Shown here one piece after another: positions 49,068 to 59,306 of a stretch of 64,000 nt of DNA. The position numbers were made by a program, and so were the translations under genes. Positions within the stretch are counted from its first letter, which is position 1, and every line of letters begins with the position of its first letter. A model generated the notes under the pieces. It was not told the origin of the DNA and did not search any database. It saw only the letters and a program-made list of their open reading frames with translations. Source of the DNA: HGM11501 sp045123995 (lineage in GTDB: Bacteria; Bacillota; Clostridia; CAKSNL01; HGM11501); assembly GCA_045123995.1 (NCBI GenBank), contig JBGVKY010000012.1, positions 62,001 to 126,000 on the forward strand. The letters run 5' to 3'.

Positions 49068-49108
49068 AAAAAGGCTGTGTTTTCCATAAAGGAAACACAG
49101 CCTTTTTG
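49066..49108 (+). terminator. Terminator of RNase J gene
   Basis: GGCTGTGTTTTCC and GGAAACACAGCC arms (one bulged T), ATAAA loop, A-run and T-run flanks. Confidence 0.92.
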
Positions 49109-49145
49109 TGAAGGGGATTTATTGTCAAATTCTTTCTCAAAAGTG

Positions 49146-49174
49146 TTGCTTTTTTTTTGCTCTTTTGGTATAAT
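49146..49174 (+). promoter_or_regulatory. Promoter of FAD dehydrogenase gene
   Basis: TTGCTT (49146-49151), 17-nt mostly T spacer, TATAAT (49169-49174). Confidence 0.7.
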
Positions 49175-49210
49175 GACCTTGTATGTTCTATAAGGAAAGG
49201 AACTGGTTTT

Positions 49211-50578
49211 ATGAAGTACGATGTGGCTATAATCGGAGGCGGAATCGGAGGCCTTATGGCGGCCTATAAAATTAAAGAGAAAAATCCCGGAAAGTCTGTT
49301 ATTATTTTAGAGAGAGGCTTCGACCAGGAAAAAAGATATTGCCCTGCAGGGAAAAATAAAAAGTGCATCCATTGCAAGGTTTGCAGTATATCCGGAGGCT
49401 ATGCAGGAGCGGGAGCTTTTTCAGATGGTAAGTTCAACTTAGGTACTGCCTACGGAGGCTCTATGGGAGAAGAGCTTGGTGAAGATACTGCTATGAAATA
49501 TATAAACATGGTGGACAAGGTTTTAGAAAGCTTTTCAGAAGACTACCCTCCTCTTTACTATTCTAACGAGGAGCTTAAATTAAAATGCTTACAGAATAAC
49601 TTGAGACTTTTAGACATGAACGTAAGACATCTTGGAACAGATAAAAACTATAAAACCATGCTTAATTTGATAAAGCATCTTGAAGAAAAAGGTGTAGTAA
49701 TGAAATCCCGTACGGAGTGCACCGATATAGCGGGAACAAAGGGTGATTACACCGTGAAATGCGATCATAACGGTGAAGGACTGGAAATTTCGGCAGATAA
49801 CGTAATTATCGCCACCGGCAGAAGCGGTGCATCATTCGTTAAATCCATATGCATGAAGTTTGGAGTGAAAATTGAGGCAAATTCCGTTGATATCGGTGTA
49901 AGGGTTGAAATGAAAGATGCTATATGGAGAGAATTTTCCTCAAAGATATACGAGCCTAAAATTTTATACAGAACAGAAACTTTTGAAGACAGAACAAGAA
50001 TGTTCTGCTTCAATCAGGGCGGACTGGTTTCTGCAGAGAATAACAACGGAATAATTACCGCAAACGGCCATTCCTATGCAGAGAAAGAGAAAAAGACAGA
50101 TAACTGTAACTTTGCAATATTATCTTCCATCCATTTCAAGGGTGATTTTGATAAGCCAACGGAATATGCTGAAAATATTGCAAGAAACATGAACTTTGCA
50201 GGAGAGGGAAATATCATTGTTCAGAGATTCGGGGATTTAAAAAGGGGAAGAAGAACCAACGAGCATCGCCTTAGTGCCAACAGCGTAATTCCTACATTGG
50301 CAGCATTCCCCGGTGATTTGTCAATCGTTCTTCCGTATCGTGCACTTACAAATATTATCGAAACAATTTATGCGCTTGATAAGGTGGCACCGGGCTGTGC
50401 CAATGACGATACCCTTTTATACGGATGTGAGAATAAGTATTATTCCATAAGACCTGTTCATGACGGAAACTTCTCAATTGCAGAGGGTCTTTATCTGATA
50501 GGAGACGGCTCAGGAATTACAAGAGGTCTTTCCCAGAGCGGAGCCATGGGACTTTTTGTAGGAGATATACTGGCGTAA
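49211..50578 (+). CDS. FAD-dependent dehydrogenase (COG2509-like)
   Basis: 455 residues from ATG 49211 (GGAAAGGAAC upstream; the frame extends to 49157 without a site). The FAD-binding GGGIGGLMAAYKI lies at residues ~8-20. A four-Cys segment CPAGKNKKCIHCKVC near residue 45 is typical of this uncharacterised group. There is IIATGRSGASFV near 205, and a C-terminal FAD contact GLYLIGDGSGITRGLSQSGAMG near 425. The family resembles geranylgeranyl-reductase/thiazole-type flavoproteins, but the reaction is unknown. Glycerate kinase begins 10 nt later on the same strand, so they are probably co-transcribed. Confidence 0.88.
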   Translation: MKYDVAIIGGGIGGLMAAYKIKEKNPGKSVIILERGFDQEKRYCPAGKNKKCIHCKVCSISGGYAGAGAFSDGKFNLGTAYGGSMGEELGEDTAMKYINMVDKVLESFSEDYPPLYYSNEELKLKCLQNNLRLLDMNVRHLGTDKNYKTMLNLIKHLEEKGVVMKSRTECTDIAGTKGDYTVKCDHNGEGLEISADNVIIATGRSGASFVKSICMKFGVKIEANSVDIGVRVEMKDAIWREFSSKIYEPKILYRTETFEDRTRMFCFNQGGLVSAENNNGIITANGHSYAEKEKKTDNCNFAILSSIHFKGDFDKPTEYAENIARNMNFAGEGNIIVQRFGDLKRGRRTNEHRLSANSVIPTLAAFPGDLSIVLPYRALTNIIETIYALDKVAPGCANDDTLLYGCENKYYSIRPVHDGNFSIAEGLYLIGDGSGITRGLSQSGAMGLFVGDILA

Positions 50579-50588
50579 GGAGATTTTT

Positions 50589-51722
50589 ATGAAAATTGTT
50601 GTAGCAATAGATTCCTTCAAGGGAAGTATTACATCCTTGGAGGCTGGAAATTCTGCCAAAGAAGGTATAAAAAGAGTTTTTCCCGAAGCAGAAATTAAAG
50701 TAAAACCCATAGCCGACGGAGGAGAGGGCACAGTAGAAGCCTTAACAGAGGGGCTTGGGGGAAAAGTAATAAAAGTAAAGGCAATAAATCCTTTGGGAAA
50801 AGAAATTTTTGCCGAGTACGGAATTGTGGGAAACACCGCAATTATAGAAATGGCAGCATCAAGCGGTATTGCACTTTTGAAAAAAGAAGAGTTAAATCCT
50901 TTTGATACCACATCTTTTGGGGTTGGAGAGCTAATTTCAGATGCTATAAGCCGGGGAATAAGGGACTTTATCATAGGAATAGGCGGAAGTGCCACAAACG
51001 ACGGGGGAGTGGGAATGCTTATGGCCCTCGGCTTTGAATTTTTAGATAAAGATGGAAAATGTGTGTCCCCAGGGGCAAAAGGCCTTTCGGAAATTTGCGA
51101 AATCAGGGATGATAAGGCATTAAGCGAGCTTAAAGAATGTAATTTCGCTATTGCCTGCGATGTTAAAAATCCCCTTTGCGGTGAAAATGGATGCAGCAGA
51201 GTATTTGCTCCCCAGAAAGGAGCAAAGGAAAAAGATATTCCTGCTTTGGATAAAGCCATGGAACATTATGCCCAAAAGACAAAGGAAAAATATCCCGATT
51301 CTGACAAAGACTTTCCTGGAAGCGGAGCTGCAGGAGGTCTTGGATTTGCATTTATGTCCTACTTAGGCGGAAAATTGACTTCGGGAATAAATCTTATTTT
51401 AGATAAAATAAATATAGAAGAAGATATAAAAGAAGCAGACCTTGTAATTACCGGCGAGGGAAGAATTGATGCCCAGACAGTAATGGGTAAAGCTCCCTCG
51501 GGCATTGCCCATATAGCAAAAAAATACAATCTTCCGGTAATTGCCTTTTCGGGCTGTGCAACAAAGGACGCTTCCCTTTGTAATGAACATGGAATAGACG
51601 GCATTTTCCCCATTGTAAGAGGGGCATGCTCATTGGAAGAAGCCATGGATATAAATAATGCAAAAGAAAATATGGCAGATACGGCAGAACAAGTTATGAG
51701 AATATGGAAAATAAAGAAATAA
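50589..51722 (+). CDS. glxK: Glycerate kinase
   Basis: Phosphorylates glycerate with ATP (GlxK/GarK family, type I, 377 residues). It starts KIVVAIDSFKGSITSLEAG, then IADGGEGTVEALTEGLGG near residue 40, the IGIGGSATNDGGVGML loop near 130, FPGSGAAGGLGFAF near 240 and ITGEGRIDAQTVMGKAPSG near 290. It sits after the FAD dehydrogenase and 9 nt before three glycosidase-like paralogues. Glycerate kinase may complete breakdown of a sugar-acid or glycerate-bearing compound released by them; that pathway is inference. Confidence 0.94.
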   Translation: MKIVVAIDSFKGSITSLEAGNSAKEGIKRVFPEAEIKVKPIADGGEGTVEALTEGLGGKVIKVKAINPLGKEIFAEYGIVGNTAIIEMAASSGIALLKKEELNPFDTTSFGVGELISDAISRGIRDFIIGIGGSATNDGGVGMLMALGFEFLDKDGKCVSPGAKGLSEICEIRDDKALSELKECNFAIACDVKNPLCGENGCSRVFAPQKGAKEKDIPALDKAMEHYAQKTKEKYPDSDKDFPGSGAAGGLGFAFMSYLGGKLTSGINLILDKINIEEDIKEADLVITGEGRIDAQTVMGKAPSGIAHIAKKYNLPVIAFSGCATKDASLCNEHGIDGIFPIVRGACSLEEAMDINNAKENMADTAEQVMRIWKIKK

Positions 51723-51731
51723 GGGTTAATT

Positions 51732-54254
51732 ATGGACAAGAGAATAAGCGAAAATTTAAAAGGAATTCAGCAAAATTATATAGCACCATTTTTCTGGCTT
51801 CACAATGAGTCTGACGAAAAGATATTAAATGTTCTTACAGAAATTTATAATAGCAATATACGTTCTGTATGCGTAGAGTCCAGAACCCACGAGGAGTTCT
51901 TAAACGAAGACTGGTTTAGCGACATGGAGCTTATAATGGAATTTTGCAAAGAACGAGATATGAAAGTCTGGATTTTGGATGATAAACATTTTCCTACGGG
52001 CTATGCAAATAACATATTCAAGGAAAAATATACGGATATAAAGACTTATAATATAACTGAAAGGCACATGAGTGTACAGGGTCCCGTAAAGGACTTCAAG
52101 GCACAGTCAGGGCACTTTGCCTGGGGCGATGATGAAATTGTGGCGGTTGCCGCATTAAAGCACATTCCTAATTCAGATAAATTTTCCGAAGTTATAGATA
52201 TAACCGACGGATATTCCGACGGATTTGTTTATTTTGATTTACCGGAGGGAACCTGGCAGATAACCTTTATGGTAAAAACAAAAAGAGGAAGAGACACCTT
52301 CTATAAAGATTTTATGGATATGTTGAATCCCGAGGCTGTGGAGCTTTACTTAAAAGAGGTTTACGAGCCTCACTACGAAAGACTGGGTAAGTATTTCGGT
52401 GATGTATTTCAAGGCTTTTTTTCCGATGAGCCCAGCTTTTTAAACGGAACATCAGGAAAATTTTTCGGGGTTGAAATGGGGGTTCCAAAGACTTTTCATC
52501 CATGGAGAGACGGACTTTTAGAGATTACCGAAAATAGAGCTAAGATAGCGGGCCTCTGGTTTGATATAGAAAACGTAACAGACAAAATCCGTTTCGATTT
52601 CATGAATAAAATCACCGACGAATACAGAAATAATTTCACGAGAAAGCTTGGAGCATGGTGCCGTGACCACGGAGTTATGTATATCGGTCACATAATTGAA
52701 GATAACGAAATGCACGCAAAGACCGGGCACAGTGTAGGTCACTTTTTCAGAGCCCTTGACGGACAGGATATGTCGGGCATTGACATTGTGTCAAGCCAGA
52801 TAGTTCCGGGTGTAAGCGAAAACTGCCATGAAGGGGAAACGGCAAATGTCCCGAACCCCAGATTTTATCACTATTACCTTGCTAAAATGGCATCCTCATA
52901 TGCACATATTGACCCACTTAAAAAGGGAAGAGCTATGTGCGAAATTTTCGGGGATTTCGGCTGGGTTGAGGGTACCCGTGTAATGAAATATTTAATGGAC
53001 CACATGCTGGTTCGAGGAATAAACCACTTTGTGCCCCATGCCTTTTCAGAGAAAGAAAATGATTCTGACTGTCCTCCCAACTTTCACGATTCGGGGAATA
53101 ATCCGGAATTTAAGTTTTTCGGGAACAATATGGCATATCTTAACAGAGTTAGCCATGCTTTAAGCGGAGGAAATCACAAGTCAACCTGTGCTCTTTTATA
53201 CGACGCGGAAAACCGCTGGTCTCATAAGGACTTCCTTTCCGTTGACTTTATAGCGAAAGAGCTTTATGACAATTTATTGGACTATGACATAATTCCTCTT
53301 GACTATGTAGGAGAGATTAAAAACAGCACCTTAAACGGTGAAAAGTACAACGTTTTATTTGTACCCTATTCTTCCGTGGTGTCAGATTATGCAAAAGAGC
53401 AGCTTAAAAAAGCTGACATCGAAATCATAATGGTATCAGAAGACGGCAAGAGACCTAAGGGATGTCCCTATAAGTGGATAAAACTTTCAAATGTTGTTAA
53501 GTTTATGGAAAAAAGAGGCTTCCGTGAAATAGGCACAGATTATGAAGGTATCTATTTAAGACACTGTCACTATACCCGTGACGGGGCAGATATCTTTATG
53601 TTCTCCAATGAGGATATAAGAAACGAGATTAATACAAAGATAAAAATTCCTGCTTTCCCCGGCGGAAAATACATAGAATATGATGCATTTTCAAATAAGG
53701 CGGTTATTAAGGAAGGTAAAAAAGGAGAATTTGAAATTTCCCTTGCACCTTATAACTCAACTATAATTGCCTTTGGTGACGTTTCATTTAAAGGGGCAGA
53801 AGAATTTAGAAAAGTAAGTTATGACAAAGAGACAGAACTTTCTTTGGAATATGATATAAGCTTAGCTGAACTTACAAGCGAGGAATATACTTCCTATAAG
53901 AAAACGAAAGAACTTTTCAATATAACGGGGAGATATGAAAAGCCTCATTTTTCAGGCAGGATGAAATACGAAACAAAAGTAACGCTGCCAAAAAATGATT
54001 TACTTCTTGATTTAGGAAGTGTAGGGGAAATAGCAGAAGTTTACTTAAACGGAAAAGAAATAGGAGTAAAACAGTATCCGCCTTATACATTCAAAATCAG
54101 GAAAGAAGATATAAATAACGAAAATGATCTTAAGGTAATTATCACTAACCATAAGGGTTATTTGATGAAGGATTTAAGTTCAAGTTTCATTCCCTTTGAA
54201 CCGTCAGGTTTATTGGGACCAGTAACAATAAAAGAAAGAATAGAGGAGGCATAA
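51732..54254 (+). CDS. Intracellular glycosidase-like protein, paralogue 1 (840 aa)
   Basis: Large protein without a signal peptide. The N-terminal half (about 15-470) looks like a TIM-barrel glycoside hydrolase distantly similar to GH106: FFWLHNESDEKILNVLTEIY, SVCVESRTHEEF, KVWILDDKHFPTGYAN, the acidic FSDEPSF (D232, E233), GHIIEDN near 320 and MCEIFGDFGW near 400 as candidate catalytic carboxylates. The middle has a GH42/GATase-like segment (NVLFVPYSSVVSDYAKEQL). The end (about 690-840) is a GH2-type sugar-binding jelly roll (VTLPKNDLLLDLGSVGEIAEVYLNG). First of three tandem copies. Substrate unknown. Confidence 0.75.
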   Translation: MDKRISENLKGIQQNYIAPFFWLHNESDEKILNVLTEIYNSNIRSVCVESRTHEEFLNEDWFSDMELIMEFCKERDMKVWILDDKHFPTGYANNIFKEKYTDIKTYNITERHMSVQGPVKDFKAQSGHFAWGDDEIVAVAALKHIPNSDKFSEVIDITDGYSDGFVYFDLPEGTWQITFMVKTKRGRDTFYKDFMDMLNPEAVELYLKEVYEPHYERLGKYFGDVFQGFFSDEPSFLNGTSGKFFGVEMGVPKTFHPWRDGLLEITENRAKIAGLWFDIENVTDKIRFDFMNKITDEYRNNFTRKLGAWCRDHGVMYIGHIIEDNEMHAKTGHSVGHFFRALDGQDMSGIDIVSSQIVPGVSENCHEGETANVPNPRFYHYYLAKMASSYAHIDPLKKGRAMCEIFGDFGWVEGTRVMKYLMDHMLVRGINHFVPHAFSEKENDSDCPPNFHDSGNNPEFKFFGNNMAYLNRVSHALSGGNHKSTCALLYDAENRWSHKDFLSVDFIAKELYDNLLDYDIIPLDYVGEIKNSTLNGEKYNVLFVPYSSVVSDYAKEQLKKADIEIIMVSEDGKRPKGCPYKWIKLSNVVKFMEKRGFREIGTDYEGIYLRHCHYTRDGADIFMFSNEDIRNEINTKIKIPAFPGGKYIEYDAFSNKAVIKEGKKGEFEISLAPYNSTIIAFGDVSFKGAEEFRKVSYDKETELSLEYDISLAELTSEEYTSYKKTKELFNITGRYEKPHFSGRMKYETKVTLPKNDLLLDLGSVGEIAEVYLNGKEIGVKQYPPYTFKIRKEDINNENDLKVIITNHKGYLMKDLSSSFIPFEPSGLLGPVTIKERIEEA

Positions 54255-54257
54255 ACA

Positions 54258-56771
54258 TTGGATAAGAGGATAAGCGAAAATTTAAATGGAATTCAGCAGG
54301 ACTACATCGCTCCCTTTTTCTGGGTACATAACGAACCCGATGAAAAAATCATAGAAGTAATGCAGGCTATCTACGATTCTGGCATCCGTTCGGTTTGTAT
54401 CGAATCCCGTACCCACGAGGAATTCTGTAACGAAGACTGGTGGACAGATATGGAGCTCATTTTTGAATTCTGCAAAGAGCATAATATGAGAGCCTGGATT
54501 TTAGACGACAAGCGTTGCCCCTCAGGAAGAGCAAATAACATTTTCCGTGATAAATATAAAGATTTTAAGACCTTTAATATAGTTGAGCATCATATGACCC
54601 TGCAGGGCCCCGTAAAGGACTGTGCGGCAATGGCAACAAGCTTTATTACAGACGATGATGAAATTGTGGCGGTTGCAGCCCTGAAGCATATCCCGGATTC
54701 AGATAAATTCTCTGAGGTTATAGATATAACCGACGGATATTCCGACGGATTTGTTCATTTTGACCTGCCCGAAGGTTCCTGGCAGATTACCTTTATGAAG
54801 AAAACAACCAAGGGAAGAAATCAGGGAAGCCAGTACTTTGTTGATATGCTTCAGCCCCAAATGGTTGACCTTTACTTAAAAGAGGTATATGACCCCCACT
54901 ATGAAAGACTGGGTAAATATTTCGGCAACGTATTTTTAGGCTTTTTCTCCGACGAGCCCAGCTTTATAAACGGCTCCTCAGCACCTTTCTTCGGAGTAAA
55001 AATGGGTGTTCCCAAAATGTTCTACCCCTGGAAGGATGAGCTTTTAAATATTACAGATGACAGAGCAAAGATGGCAGGTCTCTGGTTTGATATAGAAAAT
55101 GTAACTGATAAAATCCGTTTCGATTTTATGGATAAAATCACCGACGAATACAGAAACAACTTTACAAGAAAGCTTGGCGCATGGTGCAGAGAACACGGAG
55201 TTTTATATATCGGTCACATTGTAGAGGATAATGAAATACATTCCATGACAGGCTACGGAGCAGGCCACTTCTTCAGGGCATTGGACGGACAGGATATGTC
55301 GGGAATTGATATTGTATTAAATCAGATTTTACCCGGAGTAAGTAAAAACTGTCACGCTGCATCAACTTCAAATACCCCCAACCCCAGATTTTATCATTAT
55401 TATCTGGCTAAAATGGGCGCTTCCTACGGTCACATAGACCCTCTTAAAAAGGGAAGAGCAATGTGCGAAATTTTCGGTGCTTTCGGCTGGGTTGAAGGTA
55501 CCCGTGCAATGAAATATTTAATGGACCATATGTTAGTCCGCGGCATAAACTATTATGTTCCTCACGCTTTTTCCGAAAAGGAAAATGATGCAGACTGTCC
55601 TCCCAACTTCCACGATTCGGGCTTTAATCCTGAATTTAAGTTCTTTAAGTATCATATGGAATATATGCAAAGAGTCTGCCATATCTTAAATGACGGTATA
55701 CATAAATCAACCTGTGCCCTTTTATATGATGCGGAAAACCGCTGGTCAAATAAGGACTTCCTCTCTGTTGATTTTATAGCAAAAGAGCTTTATGACAATT
55801 TATTGGACTATGACATAATTCCTCTTGACTATCTGGATAAAATAAAGGATTCCACATTGAACGGAGAAAAGTATAATGTTTTATTTGTGCCCTATTCTTC
55901 CGTGGTGTCCGACTATGCAAAAGAGCAGCTTAAAAAAGCTGACATCGAAATCATAATGGTATCAGAAGACGGCAAGAGACCTAAGGGCTGTCCCTATAAA
56001 TGGATAAAGCTTTCAGATGTGGTTAAATTTATGGAAAAGAGAGGCTTCCGTGAAATAGATGCAGATTATGATGATATCTATTTAAGACACTATCACTACA
56101 CCCGTGACGGGGCAGATATCTTTATGTTCGTAAATGAGGATATAAGAAATGATATTAATGCAAAGATAAAAATTCCTGCATTCGGTGGCGGCAAATATGT
56201 AGAATATAATGCTTACACCAATGAGGCTGTTATTAAGGAAGGAAAGAAGGGTGAAATCGAAATTTCCCTTGCACCTTATAACTCAACAATAATTGCTTTT
56301 GGAGATGTTTCCTTTGAAGGAGCCAAAGAATATAAGAAAGTAATATACGGCGAGGCAAAAGAGCTTACACCTGAATATAAAATAAGCTTATCTGAGCTTA
56401 CAAAGGAAGAATATGTTCCTTATAAGACCACAAAAGAGCTTTTCAGCATAACAAGAAAGGGTGAAAAGCCCCACTTCTCAGGAAGAATGAAGTATGAGGC
56501 AAAGATAAATCTTCCAAAGAGCGACCTTCTTCTCGATTTAGGAGGAGTCGGCGAAGTAGCGGAAGTTTACTTGAACGGAAAAGATCTGGGAGTTAAGCCT
56601 TTCCCGCCTTATACTTTCAACATTTCAAAGGAAGACATTAAGGACGAGAACGACCTTACCATAATAGTGACAAATCACAAGGGATACTTAATGAAGGATG
56701 GTTGGTCAGCTTATATGCCCTTTGAAGCATCGGGACTTTTAGGACCTGTAACGATTAAAGAGAAGCAATAA
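54258..56771 (+). CDS. Intracellular glycosidase-like protein, paralogue 2 (837 aa)
   Basis: Same three-part layout as paralogue 1, TTG start at 54258, only 3 nt after it, with GAGGAGGC upstream. Candidate catalytic features kept: FSDEPSF, GHIVEDN, MCEIFGAFGW. Differences are clustered: ILDDKRCPSGRAN replaces the KHFPTGYAN of the other two copies, which would change a substrate-facing loop. The segment around residues 540-600 is almost identical to paralogue 1 at DNA level, a sign of recent gene conversion or duplication. Probably one transcript with its neighbours. Confidence 0.75.
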   Translation: MDKRISENLNGIQQDYIAPFFWVHNEPDEKIIEVMQAIYDSGIRSVCIESRTHEEFCNEDWWTDMELIFEFCKEHNMRAWILDDKRCPSGRANNIFRDKYKDFKTFNIVEHHMTLQGPVKDCAAMATSFITDDDEIVAVAALKHIPDSDKFSEVIDITDGYSDGFVHFDLPEGSWQITFMKKTTKGRNQGSQYFVDMLQPQMVDLYLKEVYDPHYERLGKYFGNVFLGFFSDEPSFINGSSAPFFGVKMGVPKMFYPWKDELLNITDDRAKMAGLWFDIENVTDKIRFDFMDKITDEYRNNFTRKLGAWCREHGVLYIGHIVEDNEIHSMTGYGAGHFFRALDGQDMSGIDIVLNQILPGVSKNCHAASTSNTPNPRFYHYYLAKMGASYGHIDPLKKGRAMCEIFGAFGWVEGTRAMKYLMDHMLVRGINYYVPHAFSEKENDADCPPNFHDSGFNPEFKFFKYHMEYMQRVCHILNDGIHKSTCALLYDAENRWSNKDFLSVDFIAKELYDNLLDYDIIPLDYLDKIKDSTLNGEKYNVLFVPYSSVVSDYAKEQLKKADIEIIMVSEDGKRPKGCPYKWIKLSDVVKFMEKRGFREIDADYDDIYLRHYHYTRDGADIFMFVNEDIRNDINAKIKIPAFGGGKYVEYNAYTNEAVIKEGKKGEIEISLAPYNSTIIAFGDVSFEGAKEYKKVIYGEAKELTPEYKISLSELTKEEYVPYKTTKELFSITRKGEKPHFSGRMKYEAKINLPKSDLLLDLGGVGEVAEVYLNGKDLGVKPFPPYTFNISKEDIKDENDLTIIVTNHKGYLMKDGWSAYMPFEASGLLGPVTIKEKQ

Positions 56772-56789
56772 GAGATAGAGGGATTTATT

Positions 56790-59306
56790 ATGGATAGAAG
56801 GATTTGCGACAACCTAAAAGGAAAAGAGCAAAATTATATTGCGCCCTTTTTGTGGCTTCATAACGAAGATGACGAGCTTATAATAAACGAGCTTAATAGA
56901 ATTTACGAATCGGGCATCCGTTCGGTTTGCTTGGAATCCCGTACTCACGAGGAGTTCTGCAAAGACGACTGGTGGAGCGACATAAAGCTCATCTTTGAGT
57001 TTTGCAAAGAGCATAATATGAAAGCCTGGATTTTGGACGATAAGCATTTTCCCACGGGTTATGCAAATGATATTTTCCGTGATAAATATACCGATTTCAA
57101 AGTTTATAACATAACGGAAAGACACATGGATGTGGTGGGACCGAAAAAGGAATGTGCCACAAATCTTTCCTGTTATCTTTCGGGAGACGACGAGATAATC
57201 GCTGTTGCCGCTCTTCGCCATATTCCGGATACAGACAAATATTCAGAAGTAATTGATATTACAGAGGGCATTGATGGGGAGTTCGTTTATTACGACCTTC
57301 CTGAGGGAATGTGGAGAATTACCGTTATTATAAAGACCCAAAAGGGAAGAGATGCCCACTATCAGCCTTTCTTGGATATGTTAAAGCCTGAAATGGTTGA
57401 CCTTTACTTAAAAGAGGTGCATGAGGCTCATTTTGAAAGACTGGGTAAATATTTCGGCAATGTCTTTTTAGGATTTTTCTCCGATGAACCCAGCTTTTTG
57501 AATAATACGTCCTCGGGAAAAATGTTTGTTGATATTGCTGTTCCTAAAGCATGCTATCCCTGGTGTGATGGGCTTTTGGATGGTATCACTGACAATGTAT
57601 CCGAATTTGCGGGACTTTGGTTTGATATAGAAAATGTTTCCGAAAGACTCAGAATTGACTATATGGATAGAATTTCCATGGAATATTCAGAAAACTTTAC
57701 GCAGAAAGTAGGCACATGGTGCCGTGACCATGGCATTATGTATATAGGGCATATAGTTGAGGATAATCATATTCATGCCAAGACAGGTCATGGACCAGGA
57801 CACTTTTTCAGGTCATTAAAAGGTCAGGATATGTCGGGTCTTGACGTGGTTATAACCCAGATAAATCCGGGATTTACAAATGTGGCTCATGAAAGGGCAA
57901 GCAGTATAGTGGTAAATCCTTTATATTACCACTATTATCACGCTAAACTGGCATCCTCCGACTCCCATATAGACCCCTTTAAAAAGGGCAGAGCTATGTG
58001 CGAAATTTTCGGAGCATACGGATGGAGCGAAGGAACAAAGATAATGAAATATTTATCTGACCATATGTTGGTACGAGGTATGAACTATTTTGTTCCCCAC
58101 GCATTTTCGCCAAAGCCCAATGATACAGACTGTCCTCCTAACTTTTACGATACGGGAAATAACCCGCAGTTTAAGTATTTTAAGAATATCATGGAGTATA
58201 TGCAGAGAATGTGCTATCTTTTCAATGACGGACTACACGTTCCCTCCTGTGCAGTTTTGTATAATGCGGAAAATATCTGGATGGCAGGGGATTTCCTGCC
58301 GGCAGAAAAAATATGCAAGGAGCTTTATGATAACCTCTTTGACTACGATATAATATCTCTGGATGATGTAACACGTATTAAAGACGGTGCTTTAAACGGC
58401 GAAAAGTATAATGTTTTGCTTGTCCCTGATGCGGAATTTATATCTGATTACCAGAAAGAGCAGCTTGAAAAAGCGGACATTGAAATTGTTATTGTATCAG
58501 AAGACGGTAAAAAGGTAAAGGGTTGTCCCTATAAGCGTATTGCCCTTTCTTCACTGGTTTCCTTTATGGAGAAAAAGGGTCTTTCTGATGTGGTAAGTGA
58601 TTATACGGATATCTACTTAAGACGCTATCACTATGTAAGAGACGGGGCACATTATTTCATGTTCTCCAGCGAAGATGTGAATAACGAAATCAATACAAAG
58701 CTTAAGTTTAAGGATTTTGCCGGCGGCAAATACATAGAGTATGATGCTTTCAGTAACAAGGCTATAGTAAAGGAAAGCAAAAAAGGAGAAATTGAAATTT
58801 CTCTGGCACCTTATAACTCAACCGTTATTGCCTTTGGTGATGTTTCCTTTGACGGAATAGAAAATTACGAGGAGAAAAATTACGGAGAAAAAGTTGAAAT
58901 TGCCCCTGAATTTACAATAAGCACTGCCGAACTTAACAGTCCCGATTTTGAAGTTTATAAAAAGACAACTACTCTAATGAGCATTACGGGAAGGGGAGAG
59001 ATGCCCGAATTTTCAGGACAGATGAAGTATGAAGCCAAGGTAAAACTTCCCTTGAAAGATTTGATTTTAGACTTTGGCTATGTAGGCGAAGCAATGGAAT
59101 TTTTCCTTAACGGAAAAAGCATGGGCAGAAGACTTTTCCCGCCATACAGCTTTGAAATATCTAAAGAAGACATAGAAGAAGAAAATGAAATGGAAATTGT
59201 AATTTCCAACCACAAAGGCTACTTTATGAAAGATACAGACTCAAATTCACTGCCCTACGAGGCATCGGGACTTTTAGGACCCATAACTATAAGAGAAAAG
59301 AAATAA
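56790..59306 (+). CDS. Intracellular glycosidase-like protein, paralogue 3 (838 aa)
   Basis: Most diverged of the three. It starts at ATG 56790, 18 nt after paralogue 2, and keeps ESRTHEEF, ILDDKHFPTGYAN, FSDEPSF, GHIVEDN and MCEIFGAYGW. The jelly-roll end has LKDLILDFGYVGEAMEFFLNG. In the middle the loop reads NVLLVPDAEFISDYQKEQL. Retention of every candidate carboxylate suggests an active enzyme with a different substrate or linkage. A strong terminator follows, so it closes the cluster FAD dehydrogenase-glycerate kinase-three glycosidases. Confidence 0.75.
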   Translation: MDRRICDNLKGKEQNYIAPFLWLHNEDDELIINELNRIYESGIRSVCLESRTHEEFCKDDWWSDIKLIFEFCKEHNMKAWILDDKHFPTGYANDIFRDKYTDFKVYNITERHMDVVGPKKECATNLSCYLSGDDEIIAVAALRHIPDTDKYSEVIDITEGIDGEFVYYDLPEGMWRITVIIKTQKGRDAHYQPFLDMLKPEMVDLYLKEVHEAHFERLGKYFGNVFLGFFSDEPSFLNNTSSGKMFVDIAVPKACYPWCDGLLDGITDNVSEFAGLWFDIENVSERLRIDYMDRISMEYSENFTQKVGTWCRDHGIMYIGHIVEDNHIHAKTGHGPGHFFRSLKGQDMSGLDVVITQINPGFTNVAHERASSIVVNPLYYHYYHAKLASSDSHIDPFKKGRAMCEIFGAYGWSEGTKIMKYLSDHMLVRGMNYFVPHAFSPKPNDTDCPPNFYDTGNNPQFKYFKNIMEYMQRMCYLFNDGLHVPSCAVLYNAENIWMAGDFLPAEKICKELYDNLFDYDIISLDDVTRIKDGALNGEKYNVLLVPDAEFISDYQKEQLEKADIEIVIVSEDGKKVKGCPYKRIALSSLVSFMEKKGLSDVVSDYTDIYLRRYHYVRDGAHYFMFSSEDVNNEINTKLKFKDFAGGKYIEYDAFSNKAIVKESKKGEIEISLAPYNSTVIAFGDVSFDGIENYEEKNYGEKVEIAPEFTISTAELNSPDFEVYKKTTTLMSITGRGEMPEFSGQMKYEAKVKLPLKDLILDFGYVGEAMEFFLNGKSMGRRLFPPYSFEISKEDIEEENEMEIVISNHKGYFMKDTDSNSLPYEASGLLGPITIREKK

